Assembly: GCA_038521625.1 (NCBI GenBank)
Contig: JBCBKP010000012.1
Location: 17,879-81,878 of the forward strand
Source of the DNA: JBCBKP01 sp038521625
Lineage (GTDB): Bacteria; Planctomycetota; Phycisphaerae; Phycisphaerales; UBA1924
Length of the DNA: 64,000 nt
Reading direction: 5' to 3'
In this document: positions 8,161 through 17,176 of the stretch, one piece after another
Layout of the letters: each line of letters begins with the position of its first letter
How positions within the stretch are numbered: the stretch's first letter is position 1
The notes under the pieces: generated by a model
Seen by the model: only the letters and a program-made list of their open reading frames with translations
What the model was told of the DNA's origin: nothing
Databases searched by the model: none
Program-made: the position numbers and the translations under genes

Positions 8161-9198
8161 ATGGCGCCACAGACGATCCTGCTGACCGGCGGCGCGGGCT
8201 TCGTCGGCGCCAACTTCGCCAGACTGGTGCTTCGCGAGACCGACCACCGGGTCGTCGTGTTCGACAAGCTCACCTACTCGGGCAACCTCGAGAACCTCGA
8301 CGGGCTCGAGGCCGCGCACGGGGACCGCTACGCCTTCGTCCGCGGCGATGTCTGCGACCGCCCGGCCGTCGATGCAGTGCTCGACGAGCACCGCCCCGAT
8401 GCCATCGTGCACATGGCGGCCGAGAGCCACGTCGATCGGTCCATCATCGACGCGACGCCGTTCGTTCGGACGAACGTGATCGGTACGCAGACGATCGTTG
8501 ACGCGATCCGCGCCCGCTTGAGCAGCGAAAGACTGGTCCACGTCTCGACCGACGAGGTGTACGGCGACCTCCCGCTGGACCGGCCCGAGCTGTTCTTCAA
8601 CGAGTCGAGCCCGCTCGCGCCGAGCAGCCCGTACGCGGCGAGCAAGGCCGGCTCGGACCTCGTGGTGCTCTCGGCCCACCGGACGTTCGGGATCGACGCG
8701 GTCGTGACCCGTGGCTCGAACAACTTCGGTCCGTACCAGTACCCGGAGAAGGTCATCCCGCTCTTCGCGACCAATCTGATCGATGGCCTGAAGGTCCCGC
8801 TGTACGGGGATGGCCAGAACGTCCGGGATTGGATCCACGTCGACGACCACAACGCCGGTGTGCTGGCCGCGCTCGAGCGCGGCGCGGCCGGGGAGGTCTA
8901 CAACCTCGGGGGAAAGAACGAGCGCTCGAATCTCGAGCTCACGCGTGAGCTGCTGCGGTGCTTCGGGGTCGGCGAGGAGATGATCGATCACGTCGCCGAT
9001 CGGCCCGGGCACGACCGGCGGTACTCGATCGATATCTCGAAGGCCACGAGAGAACTCGGCTGGTCGCCGGCGTCCGATCGCTGGGAGGATGCGCTGGAAT
9101 CAACGGTCCGCTGGTACCGCGAGAACGAGGCGTGGTGGCGTCCGCTGAAGTCGGGCGAGCACCGGGCGTTCTACGAGCGCCAGTACGGTCGCCGCTGA
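8161..9198 (+). CDS. rmlB: dTDP-glucose 4,6-dehydratase
   Basis: 345-residue extended short-chain dehydrogenase converting dTDP-glucose to dTDP-4-keto-6-deoxyglucose, the step after RmlA in dTDP-rhamnose and other deoxysugar routes. Features are the NAD-binding GGAGFVGANF, HMAAESHVDRS, the dehydratase STDEVYGD motif, the catalytic YAASK (Tyr about 158), RGSNNFGPYQYPEK and RDWIHVDDHN. Length is normal for the family. The longer reading frame upstream overlaps rmlA and is not needed. RmlC and RmlD are not in the window. Confidence 0.95.
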   Translation: MAPQTILLTGGAGFVGANFARLVLRETDHRVVVFDKLTYSGNLENLDGLEAAHGDRYAFVRGDVCDRPAVDAVLDEHRPDAIVHMAAESHVDRSIIDATPFVRTNVIGTQTIVDAIRARLSSERLVHVSTDEVYGDLPLDRPELFFNESSPLAPSSPYAASKAGSDLVVLSAHRTFGIDAVVTRGSNNFGPYQYPEKVIPLFATNLIDGLKVPLYGDGQNVRDWIHVDDHNAGVLAALERGAAGEVYNLGGKNERSNLELTRELLRCFGVGEEMIDHVADRPGHDRRYSIDISKATRELGWSPASDRWEDALESTVRWYRENEAWWRPLKSGEHRAFYERQYGRR

Positions 9199-9224
9199 GC
9201 GCGGCGCGAGCTCAAGACCAAACC

Positions 9225-9253
9225 GCCCGCGCGGCGATCTCTTCCGCGCGGGC
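9225..9253 (-). terminator. Hairpin between convergent rmlB and PEP-CTERM gene, likely terminator
   Basis: A perfect 10-bp stem (GCCCGCGCGG / CCGCGCGGGC) with a 9-base loop. On the minus strand it is followed by a T-rich stretch (GGTTTGGTCTTG), which suits termination of the PEP-CTERM gene ending at 9308. On the plus strand there is no T-run, so its use by rmlB is doubtful. Confidence 0.5.
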
Positions 9254-9307
9254 GCCAGGGTCGCGGGGCAGACGCCCGCCCGCGTCGGTCGCGGCAAGGT
9301 CCGAACG

Positions 9308-10033
9308 TCAGGCCCGCCGGCGGCGGGTCAGGACGAGCCCGGCCAGCCCTGCGGCGGCCACGCCCGGCGTCGGAACCGTCTGGATGCGGAAGCTGACGTC
9401 ATCGATGCCGATCGCACGCGTCACGAGCCCCTGGCCGCCCAGGTCGGTGGGGGTCAGCGTCGTGCCGAAGCCGAAGTGGATGGTGGAGCCGTTGAAGTCG
9501 GGGTGGCTGTTCAGATCGATGCCGGCGTTGGGCATGATCTCAATGAAATTGGTTTCGACCGCCCCGCTGAAGTTGCGAATCTGCGTCTGCTCGTCGAAGC
9601 CGAAGCCGAAGAACGAGCCGCCGACCTGGCTGCTGATGTAGAGCCGCCCGTCCTGCATCAGGAACACGCGCGGCGTGCCGAACGCGGGCGAGAGGTCGCT
9701 GACGTTGATCGTGCGCATCGAGAACGAGATCGATTCGATCGCGCCCTCGCTGCTCGGGTCGTATGTCCAGTCGTTCATGAGGACCGGTGCAACAGACGAG
9801 TTGAACGGGCTGTCCAGCATGTGCTGCTGCACGAGGAAGCTGTTCGCCGGGTTGCCCGCGGTGAACCGAGCCGTGGACACGGACTGGGTCTGGCCCGGTT
9901 GGACGGCCCCGAACAGGAACGACGGCGTCGCCGTCCAGTCGTTCGGATCGAATTCGCTCTCGCTGAAGAGCACGGTCTGTGAGCTAGCGGCCGTGGCGGC
10001 GGCGGCCAGCGTCGCTGCTGTCAAGCTACGCAT
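9308..10033 (-). CDS. Exported protein with PEP-CTERM-like (PxPG...RRRR) sorting tail
   Basis: 241 residues: signal peptide (AATLAAAATAASSQ), then a Ser/Thr/Phe/Asn-rich beta-type domain with no family I recognise, then a C-terminal tail VPTPGVAAAGLAGLVLTRRRRA. That tail is the Phycisphaerae-style PEP-CTERM signal (Pro-x-Pro-Gly, a hydrophobic helix, then Arg). Proteins of this class are thought to be sorted by an exosortase; none is in the window. An AAGGAAC Shine-Dalgarno site precedes the ATG, so this gene has a normal leader. It lies convergent to rmlB and divergent from the ECF sigma gene. Confidence 0.82.
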   Translation of the reverse strand: MRSLTAATLAAAATAASSQTVLFSESEFDPNDWTATPSFLFGAVQPGQTQSVSTARFTAGNPANSFLVQQHMLDSPFNSSVAPVLMNDWTYDPSSEGAIESISFSMRTINVSDLSPAFGTPRVFLMQDGRLYISSQVGGSFFGFGFDEQTQIRNFSGAVETNFIEIMPNAGIDLNSHPDFNGSTIHFGFGTTLTPTDLGGQGLVTRAIGIDDVSFRIQTVPTPGVAAAGLAGLVLTRRRRA

Positions 10034-10162
10034 TCTTGGTTCCTTGTGTTGGGCGGCCGGACCGCCGCGTGCCCCGCCCGGCCGAACGCCGGTGGATCAG
10101 AGAACCAGGCGGAGCTCCGGGGGTCGGGGGGACAACGGGAATGAACTTTTTGGTCGATCCGT

Positions 10163-10168
10163 TATCCT
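10163..10168 (+). promoter_or_regulatory. Candidate leaderless -10 (TATCCT) for the ECF sigma factor
   Basis: TATCCT ends exactly 6 bases before the GTG at 10175. No Shine-Dalgarno sequence is possible in the gap. Confidence 0.5.
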
Positions 10169-10174
10169 CGTCTC

Positions 10175-10810
10175 GTGTCGGAGAGACCCACCAACCCGGG
10201 CGCGGCGACGTCGATCGGCGAGATCACGCGGCTGATCGCCGAGTCGTCGGGCGGCTCGGACGCGGCGCGTGATCGGCTCACTTCGATTCTCTATGCCGAG
10301 TTGCACGGGATGGCGAGGTCTCGCATGCGCGGGGAGCGCCCCGACCACACCCTCGGGGCAACGGGTCTTGTCAACGAGACGTATCTGAGGCTCTTTCGCT
10401 CGACGGGCGCCGACCATGGCGACGCTGGTCTCCCCTGGCGCGACCGACGGGCGTTCTTCGCCGCGGCGGCGACCGCCATGCGTCGGATCCTGATCGACCA
10501 CGCGCGCGCGAAGAAGAGCGACAAGCGCGGCGGGAAGCGGCTGAAGGAGGGCGCCAGGATCGAGGCGGACGCCGTCGCGGCCGCCGAGAGCCTGGACCCG
10601 TCCGATTACATCGCGCTCGACGAGGCGATCGATCGGCTGGAACAGATCGACGAGCGGGCGGCGCAGGTGACGCGCCTGCGGTTCTTCGCGGGCCAAGACG
10701 TCGAGTCTGTCGCCGAGATCACCGGCGTCTCGAGCCGGACGGTGAAGCGGGACTGGGAGTTCGCGCGGGCCTATCTGCACGACGCGCTCGCGCGGGGCGG
10801 CGAAGACTGA
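10175..10810 (+). CDS. ECF-type RNA polymerase sigma factor (TIGR02999-like)
   Basis: 211-residue sigma-70 family factor of the ECF-like group common in Planctomycetota and Acidobacteriota. It carries ITRLIAES...RDRLTSILYAELHGMARSRMRGE at the start, a region-2 stretch with ATGLVNETYLRLF and RILIDHARAKKSDKRGG, and a region-4 helix-turn-helix (FFAGQDVESVAEITGVSSRTVKRDWEFARAYLH). There is no anti-sigma gene beside it. Members of this group usually lie next to a Ser/Thr kinase with TPRs; here the kinase starts at 11898 with only a broken PEP-CTERM gene between, so signalling through that kinase is a reasonable inference. Confidence 0.9.
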   Translation: MSERPTNPGAATSIGEITRLIAESSGGSDAARDRLTSILYAELHGMARSRMRGERPDHTLGATGLVNETYLRLFRSTGADHGDAGLPWRDRRAFFAAAATAMRRILIDHARAKKSDKRGGKRLKEGARIEADAVAAAESLDPSDYIALDEAIDRLEQIDERAAQVTRLRFFAGQDVESVAEITGVSSRTVKRDWEFARAYLHDALARGGED

Positions 10811-10884
10811 TCACGCCGTCGAACAGGTGACCGAGCCCTATCAGAAGGGCCCGGCCACCGCGCGCGTGGGGAGATGCCGTGCGA

Positions 10885-11678
10885 TCAGCGGCGCCGGCGG
10901 GCGGCGATCAGGCCACCCACGGCGACGGCGCCGGCGGCGCCAGGTGTTGGGGTGAAGTTCGCGTACGCGTAGCGCCGTCGACGGCGAAGGCCTCGCCCGT
11001 GTAGAAGAACCGGGCGGCGGCGTCATGGTCTGTGTGGAACAGATCAAGCAGACCCGCGACCTCCTCGATGCTCATCCCGGTGATGTCGAAGATGTACATG
11101 CCCTGCGATCCCACGACCATCCCGTCAACGACCGAGTAGGGGCTGCCGTCGGGCGCACGAACCGCGAAGTCGAGCGGCACGCCCTCGTGCAGCACGATCT
11201 GTGTGAGGAGCTGGCGGCCGTCCGCCTCGAAGATCGGCAGCGCGAAGTTCCCGTCGACGAGCTCGGGGAGAACACTCGCCGGGTCGTCGACGCTCGCCAG
11301 GCGTCGGATGAGCGGGTCGCAGACTTCGATCGAGAGCGCGTTGTACGGGCCCTCGCCGATCTGGAAGAGCGTCACGTTGCCGGTAGGCACCTCCTCGACG
11401 ATCAGGCCGTCGCCGTTGGTGTCGGTGGCGATGACCGTGGTCCCGAGCTGCTGGAGTTCGGTCAGAGACGCCGTCCGGACCGGAGACTCGCGCGCCGCCT
11501 AGACCGCGGGAAGCAGCAGAGCCATGAGGACGCCGACAGATTGGCCGGAGTCAATGGCGAGGTTGCCGTCGGTCGGTGTGGTCGGCGGCAGCGAACCCGT
11601 CGGTGTGATCTGGGCGAACGCGACGCCCGGGAGCGCCGCGGAAGCAGCGATGAGGAACCTGGTCTTGATTGCGGACAT
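10885..11678 (-). pseudogene. Broken PEP-CTERM-type exported protein gene (in-frame stop plus frameshift)
   Basis: On the minus strand an ATG at 11678 opens a signal peptide (MSAIKTRFLIAASAALPGVAFAQ). The frame meets TAG at 11499-11501 and continues open in the same frame to about 10975, through TDTNGDGLIVEE and FDITGMSIEEVAGLL. One base out of frame, it is followed by YAYANFTPTPG, a hydrophobic stretch and RRRR, then TGA at 10885-10887. The span is 794 bases, which is not a multiple of three, consistent with a one-base loss in the repetitive TACGCGTACGCG. Two lesions make decay more likely than one sequencing error. The open 11390-10908 segment is not an independent gene. Confidence 0.72.
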
Positions 11679-11897
11679 CGTTCGGTCCTACTGGAGTACG
11701 CCCCGGCTCTGGGTCTGGCCGCGGATCGGGGATCTCTCCGATCGGGGCCGTCCCGGTCCATGCGGGAGGGGCGGTTGGCAGGGGACATCCGATATGACGA
11801 TTCGGCGACGCATTCGGATGTCCCCCGCGGCGCTCTCGTCCCGCCTGTCCAAATACGCGGGCCAGACCGGGCGGCTCGCGGCATACTGGGTCCAGCC

Positions 11898-14447
11898 ATG
11901 GAAGACGGCGCGGCACAATCAGAGGAAGCGCGGCTCTCGCCCGCGGAGGTCTGGAAGCACGCCAGATCGGTGTTCGATCGGGTCTCGGGCATCCCGCGAG
12001 ACGAGCGTGCGGCCGTGCTCGAGTCGCTCGCACCATCAAAGCCGGTGCTCGATGCGGTCGAGCGGCTGCTCCGCTCGCAGGATTCCGTCGAGGGGTTTCT
12101 CGACGATCCCCAGCCGGCCGCCCGAGCGAGCGGCACGCCGTCTGGGCTGCCGAACAAGATCGGTCCGTACGAGCCGATCGAGCGTCTCGGCGAGGGCGGG
12201 TTCGGGGTCGTGTACCGGGCTCGGCAGCGTCTGCCGATCGACCGCGAGGTCGCGATCAAGCTGCTCAAGCCCGGGCTGGACTCGCCCCAGCTGCTCGCGC
12301 GGTTCACCGAGGAGCGACAGTTCCTGGCGCGGATCGATCACCCCGACATCGTCAAGGTGCTCGACGCGGGCGCGACGCCCGAGGGTCAGCTGTTCGTCGT
12401 GATGGAGCTCGCGCAGGGCGAGCCGATCACGGCGTTCGCGCGCTCGCGAGGGCTGCCCATCCGACGTCGAGTCGAGCTCGTGGCCCGCGTGGCGCGGGCG
12501 GTGCACGCGGTGCACCAGCGGGCGATCATCCACCGCGACCTCAAGCCCAGCAACATCATGGTGACCGAGGACACGGGCGGGATCCGCCCGCGCGTCATCG
12601 ACTTCGGCATCGCGACGGCGATCGAGCAGTCGGACCGCTCGGGCTGGACGCAGCTCGGCACGCCGATCGGGACGCCGCGGTACGGGAGCCCCGAGCAGGT
12701 CCGCGGAAAGGACGACGTCGACATCCGGACGGACGTCTACGCGCTCGGGATGGTGCTGTGCGAGACGCTGACCGGCGAGCTGCCGCGCGAGTCGCCCGAC
12801 CTGCACGAGAGCCCCGCGGAGGCGCCGAGCCGATTGGTCGGCCGATCGGGCGACGTCGACGGCGAGACCGTCCGCGCGATCCGCGGCGATCTCGACCGCA
12901 TCGTGCTCAAGGCGGTCGCGTGGGACCCCGAGCTCCGCTACGACTCGGCCGCGGCGCTCGCGGACGATCTGGATCGGTTCATCAGGGGCGAAGCGGTGCT
13001 GGCGTCGGGGCCGAGCCCGGTCTACGTCGCACGGAAGTTCGTCTCTCGGCACGTCGCGGCGAGCGTGCTCGCGCTCGTCGCGGTTCTCGCGTTGATGGCC
13101 GGCCTGGGCGCAGCGGTGCTGGGTCTGGGCGAGGCGCTCCGGCAGCGCGAGGAGGCCCGGGAGAACGGGGCCCGCGCCGCGCTCGTCGGCGAGACCCTGC
13201 TCCGGACGATCGCCGAGAGCGCCGACCCGGACGTGCGCGGGAAGCCGAGCCCGCTCTCGGTGCAGGACCTGTCGAACCTCGCCGAACAGGCGCTCGAGGC
13301 CGCGCAACGAGATCCCGAGGCGATGCTGCCGGTGGTCGAGCAGATCGCGCGTCTGCAGACGAAGCTCGAGAACTCCCCCGGCGCGGTCGAGACGCTGGGG
13401 GCGGCGATCCGCATCGCGGAATCGCACTACGGCACACCGCACGAGCGCGTCATTAGTCTTCTCGTCCGCCAGTACGACATACAGAGCAGCGCGGGGATCC
13501 ACGGGCGCCGCGAGACGATCGATCACGCGATGGCGCAGGCCCGCGAGCTTTGGCCGGAGGATCGGCCAGAGTTCCTCCGCGTGCTGCAACGAACGCCGAT
13601 CTCGCTCGCAGAGATGGAGGCACTCGCGGCACGCTACGAGCGGGAGGGAATCGCATCGCCGAGCGACGAGATGTCGCTCGTCGCGAGGATGATGATGGCG
13701 CATCGGTTCGGCCCGACGCCGGACAAGCAGATCGGCCTCTCGAGGCGCCTCCTCGAGCTCTCGGTCGCGGAAGACGGACCGAACGCGAGCTACTCGATCA
13801 TGGCCCTCGGCACTCTCGGCGACTGTCTGGTCGTCTACGAGCGCGACCGATCGGGCGTCCCCATGCTCGAGGAGGCCGACGAGCGCGCGACCAGCGTGCT
13901 CGGCGAGGCCCACTGGCTTACTGGCACCATCCGGCGCAATCGTGCGATGGCGTACGGCCTGATGGGCGAGCCCGAGCGCGGGATCCCGATCCTGGAGCAT
14001 CTGATCGACAACGTCCCGCCCTCGTCTCTGGGAGAAGTCTCGCAGACCAACACGCGCAACAGCTACGGCGGCCTTCTGATGCAGGCCGGGCGCCACGACG
14101 ATGCGATCCGCGTGCTGACCGAGGTCCTCTCGACACGCCGCACCCAGTGGTCGGCAGGGAACCGCAACATCGTGCAGACCCTCATGGACCTCTCGGCCGC
14201 ACTGCTCGCGCTGGGTCGGGCCGAGGAAGCGCTGCCGATGACCGAGGAGGCGCTGCGGCACAGCGACCCGGCGATGCGCGCGTCCCAGTACGCGCGGGCC
14301 GCGACACTCCGGATGATCAACCTGCGAGAGGTCGGACGCAGCGGAGAGGCCGAAGAGCTGCTCGAACAAGCCGGCGGACGGCTCCGGATCGCCGGTGCGG
14401 CGGACGACCTGATCGCCGGGCTCGGGCTGGACGGGTTGTCGCGGTGA
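11898..14447 (+). CDS. Ser/Thr protein kinase with transmembrane helix and TPR-like C-terminal half
   Basis: 849 residues. After an N-terminal segment of about 85 residues comes a Hanks-type kinase domain (about 90-370): glycine loop GEGGFGVVYRA, Lys in VAIKLLKPG, catalytic HRDLKPSNIM (about 212), DFGIA and an activation-loop region ending GSPEQVRGKDD. One membrane helix (about 386-411) is followed by an extracytoplasmic helical-repeat region with TPR character (SYSIMALGTLGDCLVVYERDR; GEVSQTNTRNSYGGLLM). It forms a locus with the ECF sigma factor upstream. The stop overlaps the GTG of the next gene by 3 bases. The ATG at 11898 is preceded by CATACT at a 10-base gap. Confidence 0.9.
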   Translation: MEDGAAQSEEARLSPAEVWKHARSVFDRVSGIPRDERAAVLESLAPSKPVLDAVERLLRSQDSVEGFLDDPQPAARASGTPSGLPNKIGPYEPIERLGEGGFGVVYRARQRLPIDREVAIKLLKPGLDSPQLLARFTEERQFLARIDHPDIVKVLDAGATPEGQLFVVMELAQGEPITAFARSRGLPIRRRVELVARVARAVHAVHQRAIIHRDLKPSNIMVTEDTGGIRPRVIDFGIATAIEQSDRSGWTQLGTPIGTPRYGSPEQVRGKDDVDIRTDVYALGMVLCETLTGELPRESPDLHESPAEAPSRLVGRSGDVDGETVRAIRGDLDRIVLKAVAWDPELRYDSAAALADDLDRFIRGEAVLASGPSPVYVARKFVSRHVAASVLALVAVLALMAGLGAAVLGLGEALRQREEARENGARAALVGETLLRTIAESADPDVRGKPSPLSVQDLSNLAEQALEAAQRDPEAMLPVVEQIARLQTKLENSPGAVETLGAAIRIAESHYGTPHERVISLLVRQYDIQSSAGIHGRRETIDHAMAQARELWPEDRPEFLRVLQRTPISLAEMEALAARYEREGIASPSDEMSLVARMMMAHRFGPTPDKQIGLSRRLLELSVAEDGPNASYSIMALGTLGDCLVVYERDRSGVPMLEEADERATSVLGEAHWLTGTIRRNRAMAYGLMGEPERGIPILEHLIDNVPPSSLGEVSQTNTRNSYGGLLMQAGRHDDAIRVLTEVLSTRRTQWSAGNRNIVQTLMDLSAALLALGRAEEALPMTEEALRHSDPAMRASQYARAATLRMINLREVGRSGEAEELLEQAGGRLRIAGAADDLIAGLGLDGLSR

Positions 14448-14992
14448 ACACGGTCGCCCCGCTCCGACCGATCGTGGGCGTGATGGGATCGGGCAGCAGC
14501 GATGGCGGCGAGCTGGCCGCGTCGCTCGGCTCCGCACTGGCAACCCTGGGCGTGCACCTGCTCACCGGCGCGGGCCGCGGGACGATGACGACCGTCGCCC
14601 GAGCGTTCGTCGAGACGCCGGGCCGGGCCGGCCTGTCGATCGGCATCGTGCCCTCGACGTCGGTCGAGGCGCCGGAACCCCTGGCGGGGTACCCGAACCC
14701 GTGGATCGAGATCCCGATCATGACCCACCTGCCCCACAGCGGTCCGAGCGGAACCGACACGCTGAGCCGGAACCACATCAACGTGCTCACCTCTTCGGTC
14801 GTGATCGCCCTGCGGGGCGCCGAGGGCACTCGGAGCGAAGTCGAACTCGCGGTGCGTTACCGCAAGCCCGTCGCCTGGCTGCTCGCGGAGGGGTCCGAGC
14901 CGACGGTCGAGGCCGTGCCGGTGTTCCGGGACGTCGATTCGGCCATCGGCTTCGTCCGAACGAAGACCGGCGCAACCGGAAACGGGGGATGA
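14444..14992 (+). CDS. LOG / molybdenum-cofactor-carrier-like nucleotide-binding protein
   Basis: 182 residues, Rossmann-type. An N-terminal VGVMGSGSSDGGELAASLG, then LLTGAGRGTMTTVARAF and LRGAEGTRSEVELAVRYRKPV, match the GGxxGxM and GxGTxxE positions of the LOG (lysine decarboxylase-like) and MoCo-carrier superfamily. Members include cytokinin-releasing phosphoribohydrolases and proteins of unknown role; the exact activity is not assignable. The GTG start overlaps the kinase stop, so it is probably translated from the same message. Immediately after its stop lies the truncated repeat-domain gene. Confidence 0.72.
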   Translation: MNTVAPLRPIVGVMGSGSSDGGELAASLGSALATLGVHLLTGAGRGTMTTVARAFVETPGRAGLSIGIVPSTSVEAPEPLAGYPNPWIEIPIMTHLPHSGPSGTDTLSRNHINVLTSSVVIALRGAEGTRSEVELAVRYRKPVAWLLAEGSEPTVEAVPVFRDVDSAIGFVRTKTGATGNGG

Positions 14993-15886
14993 ACAGCGGA
15001 CGGGCGGATCCCGAACGACCCGCTTCAGGGCGATCCCGCCGAGCTCGCCCGCGAGATCCGGTTCACGAACGCCTTCCGGGGCGACATCTTCGGGCTCGAG
15101 TTCATCAACTTCGCCCGGAACAACAGCGGCATCTTCATCGGCGGCCTCGGCGTCACGCCGGCCGAGCCACTCTCGGCGGCCAGCATCGAGGACGAGGAGT
15201 TCTCGACGCTGTTCAACGACTCGGGCGAGGTCGGCGATATCTACGCCCCGGGCGAGGCGGAGAACCCGTTCGGCGCGATCGCCGACTTCTCGAACGGCCC
15301 GGCCCGGCGCGCGTTCATCCAGTCGCCCCCCTACGACCTCGTGAACCCGAACGCGCTGGCGTTCCGCGGCCCCGGCTACCACGTCATCGAGTTCAACCGG
15401 CCGGTGTCGTCGGTCTCGCTGGCGGTCCGCGGCACGTCCTCCGGCGACGAGGCTGGCCCGAACGGCCAGTTCCCGTTCACGGCAGCGGACGGCCCGTTCG
15501 AAAACGCCTCGGCGGTCGTCTTCGCCCTCGACCGCAACGGCTTCTTCTTCGACTTTGAGAGGATCGAGAACGACCCGCTGCAGAGCGACCCGGCCGACCT
15601 GGTGCGCGAGATCAACTTCGAGACCGACCGATTCCGCGGCGCCATCTTCGGGCTCCAGTTCCGCAGCTACGGCTCGGTCGACAGCGGCGTCTTCATCGGC
15701 GGGCTCGGCGTCACGACCGCCGAGGTCATCCGCGGCGACCTGAACGGCGACGGCGTCGTCAGCGTCTTCGATATCTCGGTTCTGCTCCGGGCCCTCGGCA
15801 CCGACGACCCGGACGCCGATCTGAACAGCGACGGCATCGTCGACAGCACGAACGTGCAGATCCTCATCGACCTCATCTTCGGCTGA
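14993..15886 (+). pseudogene. 5'-truncated repeat-domain protein with C-terminal dockerin-like segment
   Basis: The frame is open from directly after the LOG-like stop to TGA at 15884-15886, but has no start codon until a GTG at 15341 in the middle of a domain. It encodes two copies of a module 185 residues apart: NDPLQGDPAELAREI..FRGDIFGLEF..IFIGGLGVTPAE near 15014 and NDPLQSDPADLVREI..FRGAIFGLQF..VFIGGLGVTTAE near 15569. A dockerin/EF-hand-like end follows (GDLNGDGVVSVFDISVLL; DLNSDGIVD). The signal peptide and the start of the first module are missing, so the 5' end has been deleted or lost in assembly. Expression from GTG 15341 cannot be excluded. Confidence 0.65.
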
Positions 15887-15946
15887 GCATCGAGGACCGA
15901 GCGCCCTGCACTTGGCGGGAGACCGCCGAAGAGAGAGCCCCGCGGG

Positions 15947-15982
15947 GGGAGCGAGCCGCTCTCGGCTCCTCCCTCCTTTTTT
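15947..15982 (+). terminator. Rho-independent terminator after the dockerin-like gene
   Basis: An 11-bp stem (GGGAG-c-GAGCCG / CGGCTC-CTCCC, one bulged C) with loop CTCT is followed by TCC and six T on the plus strand. It separates the dockerin-like gene from the convergent transsulfuration genes. Confidence 0.8.
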
Positions 15983-16000
15983 GCGCCTGGAACGCGGTGC

Positions 16001-17140
16001 TCAGGCGAGCGAGCGGTCGAGGTCCTCGATGAGGTCATCGACGTCCTCGACGCCGACGCTGAGACGAACCAGACCGTCGCTGATGCCGAGCTGCTCACGC
16101 TGCTCCGGCGGGACCGAGGCGTGGGTCATGATCGCCGGGTGCTCGATGAGGCTCTCGACGCCGCCCAGGCTCTCCGCAAGCCCGAAGAGCTCGATGGCCT
16201 CGAGCATCTTCTTCGCCGCGTCGAGGCCGCCCTTGAGGTAGATCGTGATCATCCCGCCGAAGCCGCACATCTGCTTCTTCGCGAGCTCGTGCTGCGGGTG
16301 GCTCTCCAGGCCCGGGTAGACGACCTTCTCCACGGCCGGATGCTTGTCCAGGTGGGCCGCGATCCTCTCGGCGTTCTCGCAATGGCGCTGCATGCGCAGG
16401 TGGAGCGTCTTCGTGGAGCGCAGGAAGAGCGAGCACTCCATGATGCCGGGAACGGCGCCCTCGGAGAGCTGGATGAACTTCAAGCGCCGGTGCAGCTCGT
16501 CGTCGCTCGTCAGCAGCGCCCCGCCCAGGGCGTCGGAGTGCCCGCCGACGTACTTGGTCATCGAGTGGTGGACGACGTCGGCGCCGAGCGACAGCGGCGT
16601 CTGGAGATACGGGCTCGCGAAGGTATTGTCCACGACGGTGATCGCGCCGGCCTGCTTGCCGAGTCGAGAGACCGCGGCGATGTCGATGATCTTGAGCGTC
16701 GGGTTCGTCGGCGTCTCGAGCCAGATGAGCTTCGTGCGCGGCGTGATCGCGTTCTTGACGCTGTCGAGATCGGTCATGTCAATCAGGACCGTCTTGATGC
16801 CGAGCTGGCCGAAGACCCGGTGGAAGAGCCGGTTCGTCCCGCCGTAAACGTCGTCGCAGAGCAGGACCTCGTCGCCGGAGTCGAGCAGGTGGAGCACCGC
16901 GCCCTCGGCGGCGACGCCCGACCCGAAGCAGAGCCCGTGCTTCGCCCCCTCGAGCGCCGCGAGGTTCGCCTCGAGCGCGGTCCGCGTCGGGTTGGCGGCC
17001 CGCGTGTAGTCGTACTCGCCGACGATCACGCCCGGGCTCTTCTGGACGTAGGTCGAGGTCATATAGACCGGCGTCGTGATCGCGCCGGTCGACGGATCGG
17101 GGCTCTGGCCGGCATGGATCGCGCGGGTCGCGAACTTCAT
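16001..17140 (-). CDS. Cystathionine gamma-lyase / gamma-synthase family PLP enzyme
   Basis: 379-residue Cys/Met-metabolism PLP enzyme. Motifs are YDYTRAANPTR, FGSGVAAEGAVLHLL, DDVYGGTNRLF, ETPTNPTLKI and the PLP-binding Lys in SMTKYVGGHSD. Gamma-lyase (cystathionine to cysteine) and gamma-synthase cannot be told apart by motif alone. The neighbour upstream, 36 bases away on the same strand, is cystathionine beta-synthase, so gamma-lyase in reverse transsulfuration (methionine to cysteine) is favoured. I chose the ATG at 17140, with GAGAGA just upstream, over an in-frame start six codons earlier. Confidence 0.88.
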   Translation of the reverse strand: MKFATRAIHAGQSPDPSTGAITTPVYMTSTYVQKSPGVIVGEYDYTRAANPTRTALEANLAALEGAKHGLCFGSGVAAEGAVLHLLDSGDEVLLCDDVYGGTNRLFHRVFGQLGIKTVLIDMTDLDSVKNAITPRTKLIWLETPTNPTLKIIDIAAVSRLGKQAGAITVVDNTFASPYLQTPLSLGADVVHHSMTKYVGGHSDALGGALLTSDDELHRRLKFIQLSEGAVPGIMECSLFLRSTKTLHLRMQRHCENAERIAAHLDKHPAVEKVVYPGLESHPQHELAKKQMCGFGGMITIYLKGGLDAAKKMLEAIELFGLAESLGGVESLIEHPAIMTHASVPPEQREQLGISDGLVRLSVGVEDVDDLIEDLDRSLA

Positions 17141-17176
17141 CTCTCTCGGGTCTCTCACAGGATGCTCCGTGCTGTC

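Noticed and set aside
10908..11390. Open 160-codon frame that could be called as a short protein gene
   Set aside because: It is the middle of the broken PEP-CTERM gene: same frame as the upstream signal peptide past TAG 11499-11501, and its last residues are the frameshifted reading of the PTPG/RRRR tail.
12036..14543. 835-codon open frame antisense to the first TPR kinase
   Set aside because: Same shadow effect; the plus strand carries all kinase motifs.
15341..15886. A normal CDS starting at GTG 15341
   Set aside because: Upstream in-frame codons encode the same module as the downstream copy, so the frame clearly extended further 5'; GTG 15341 falls inside a domain and has no Shine-Dalgarno site.
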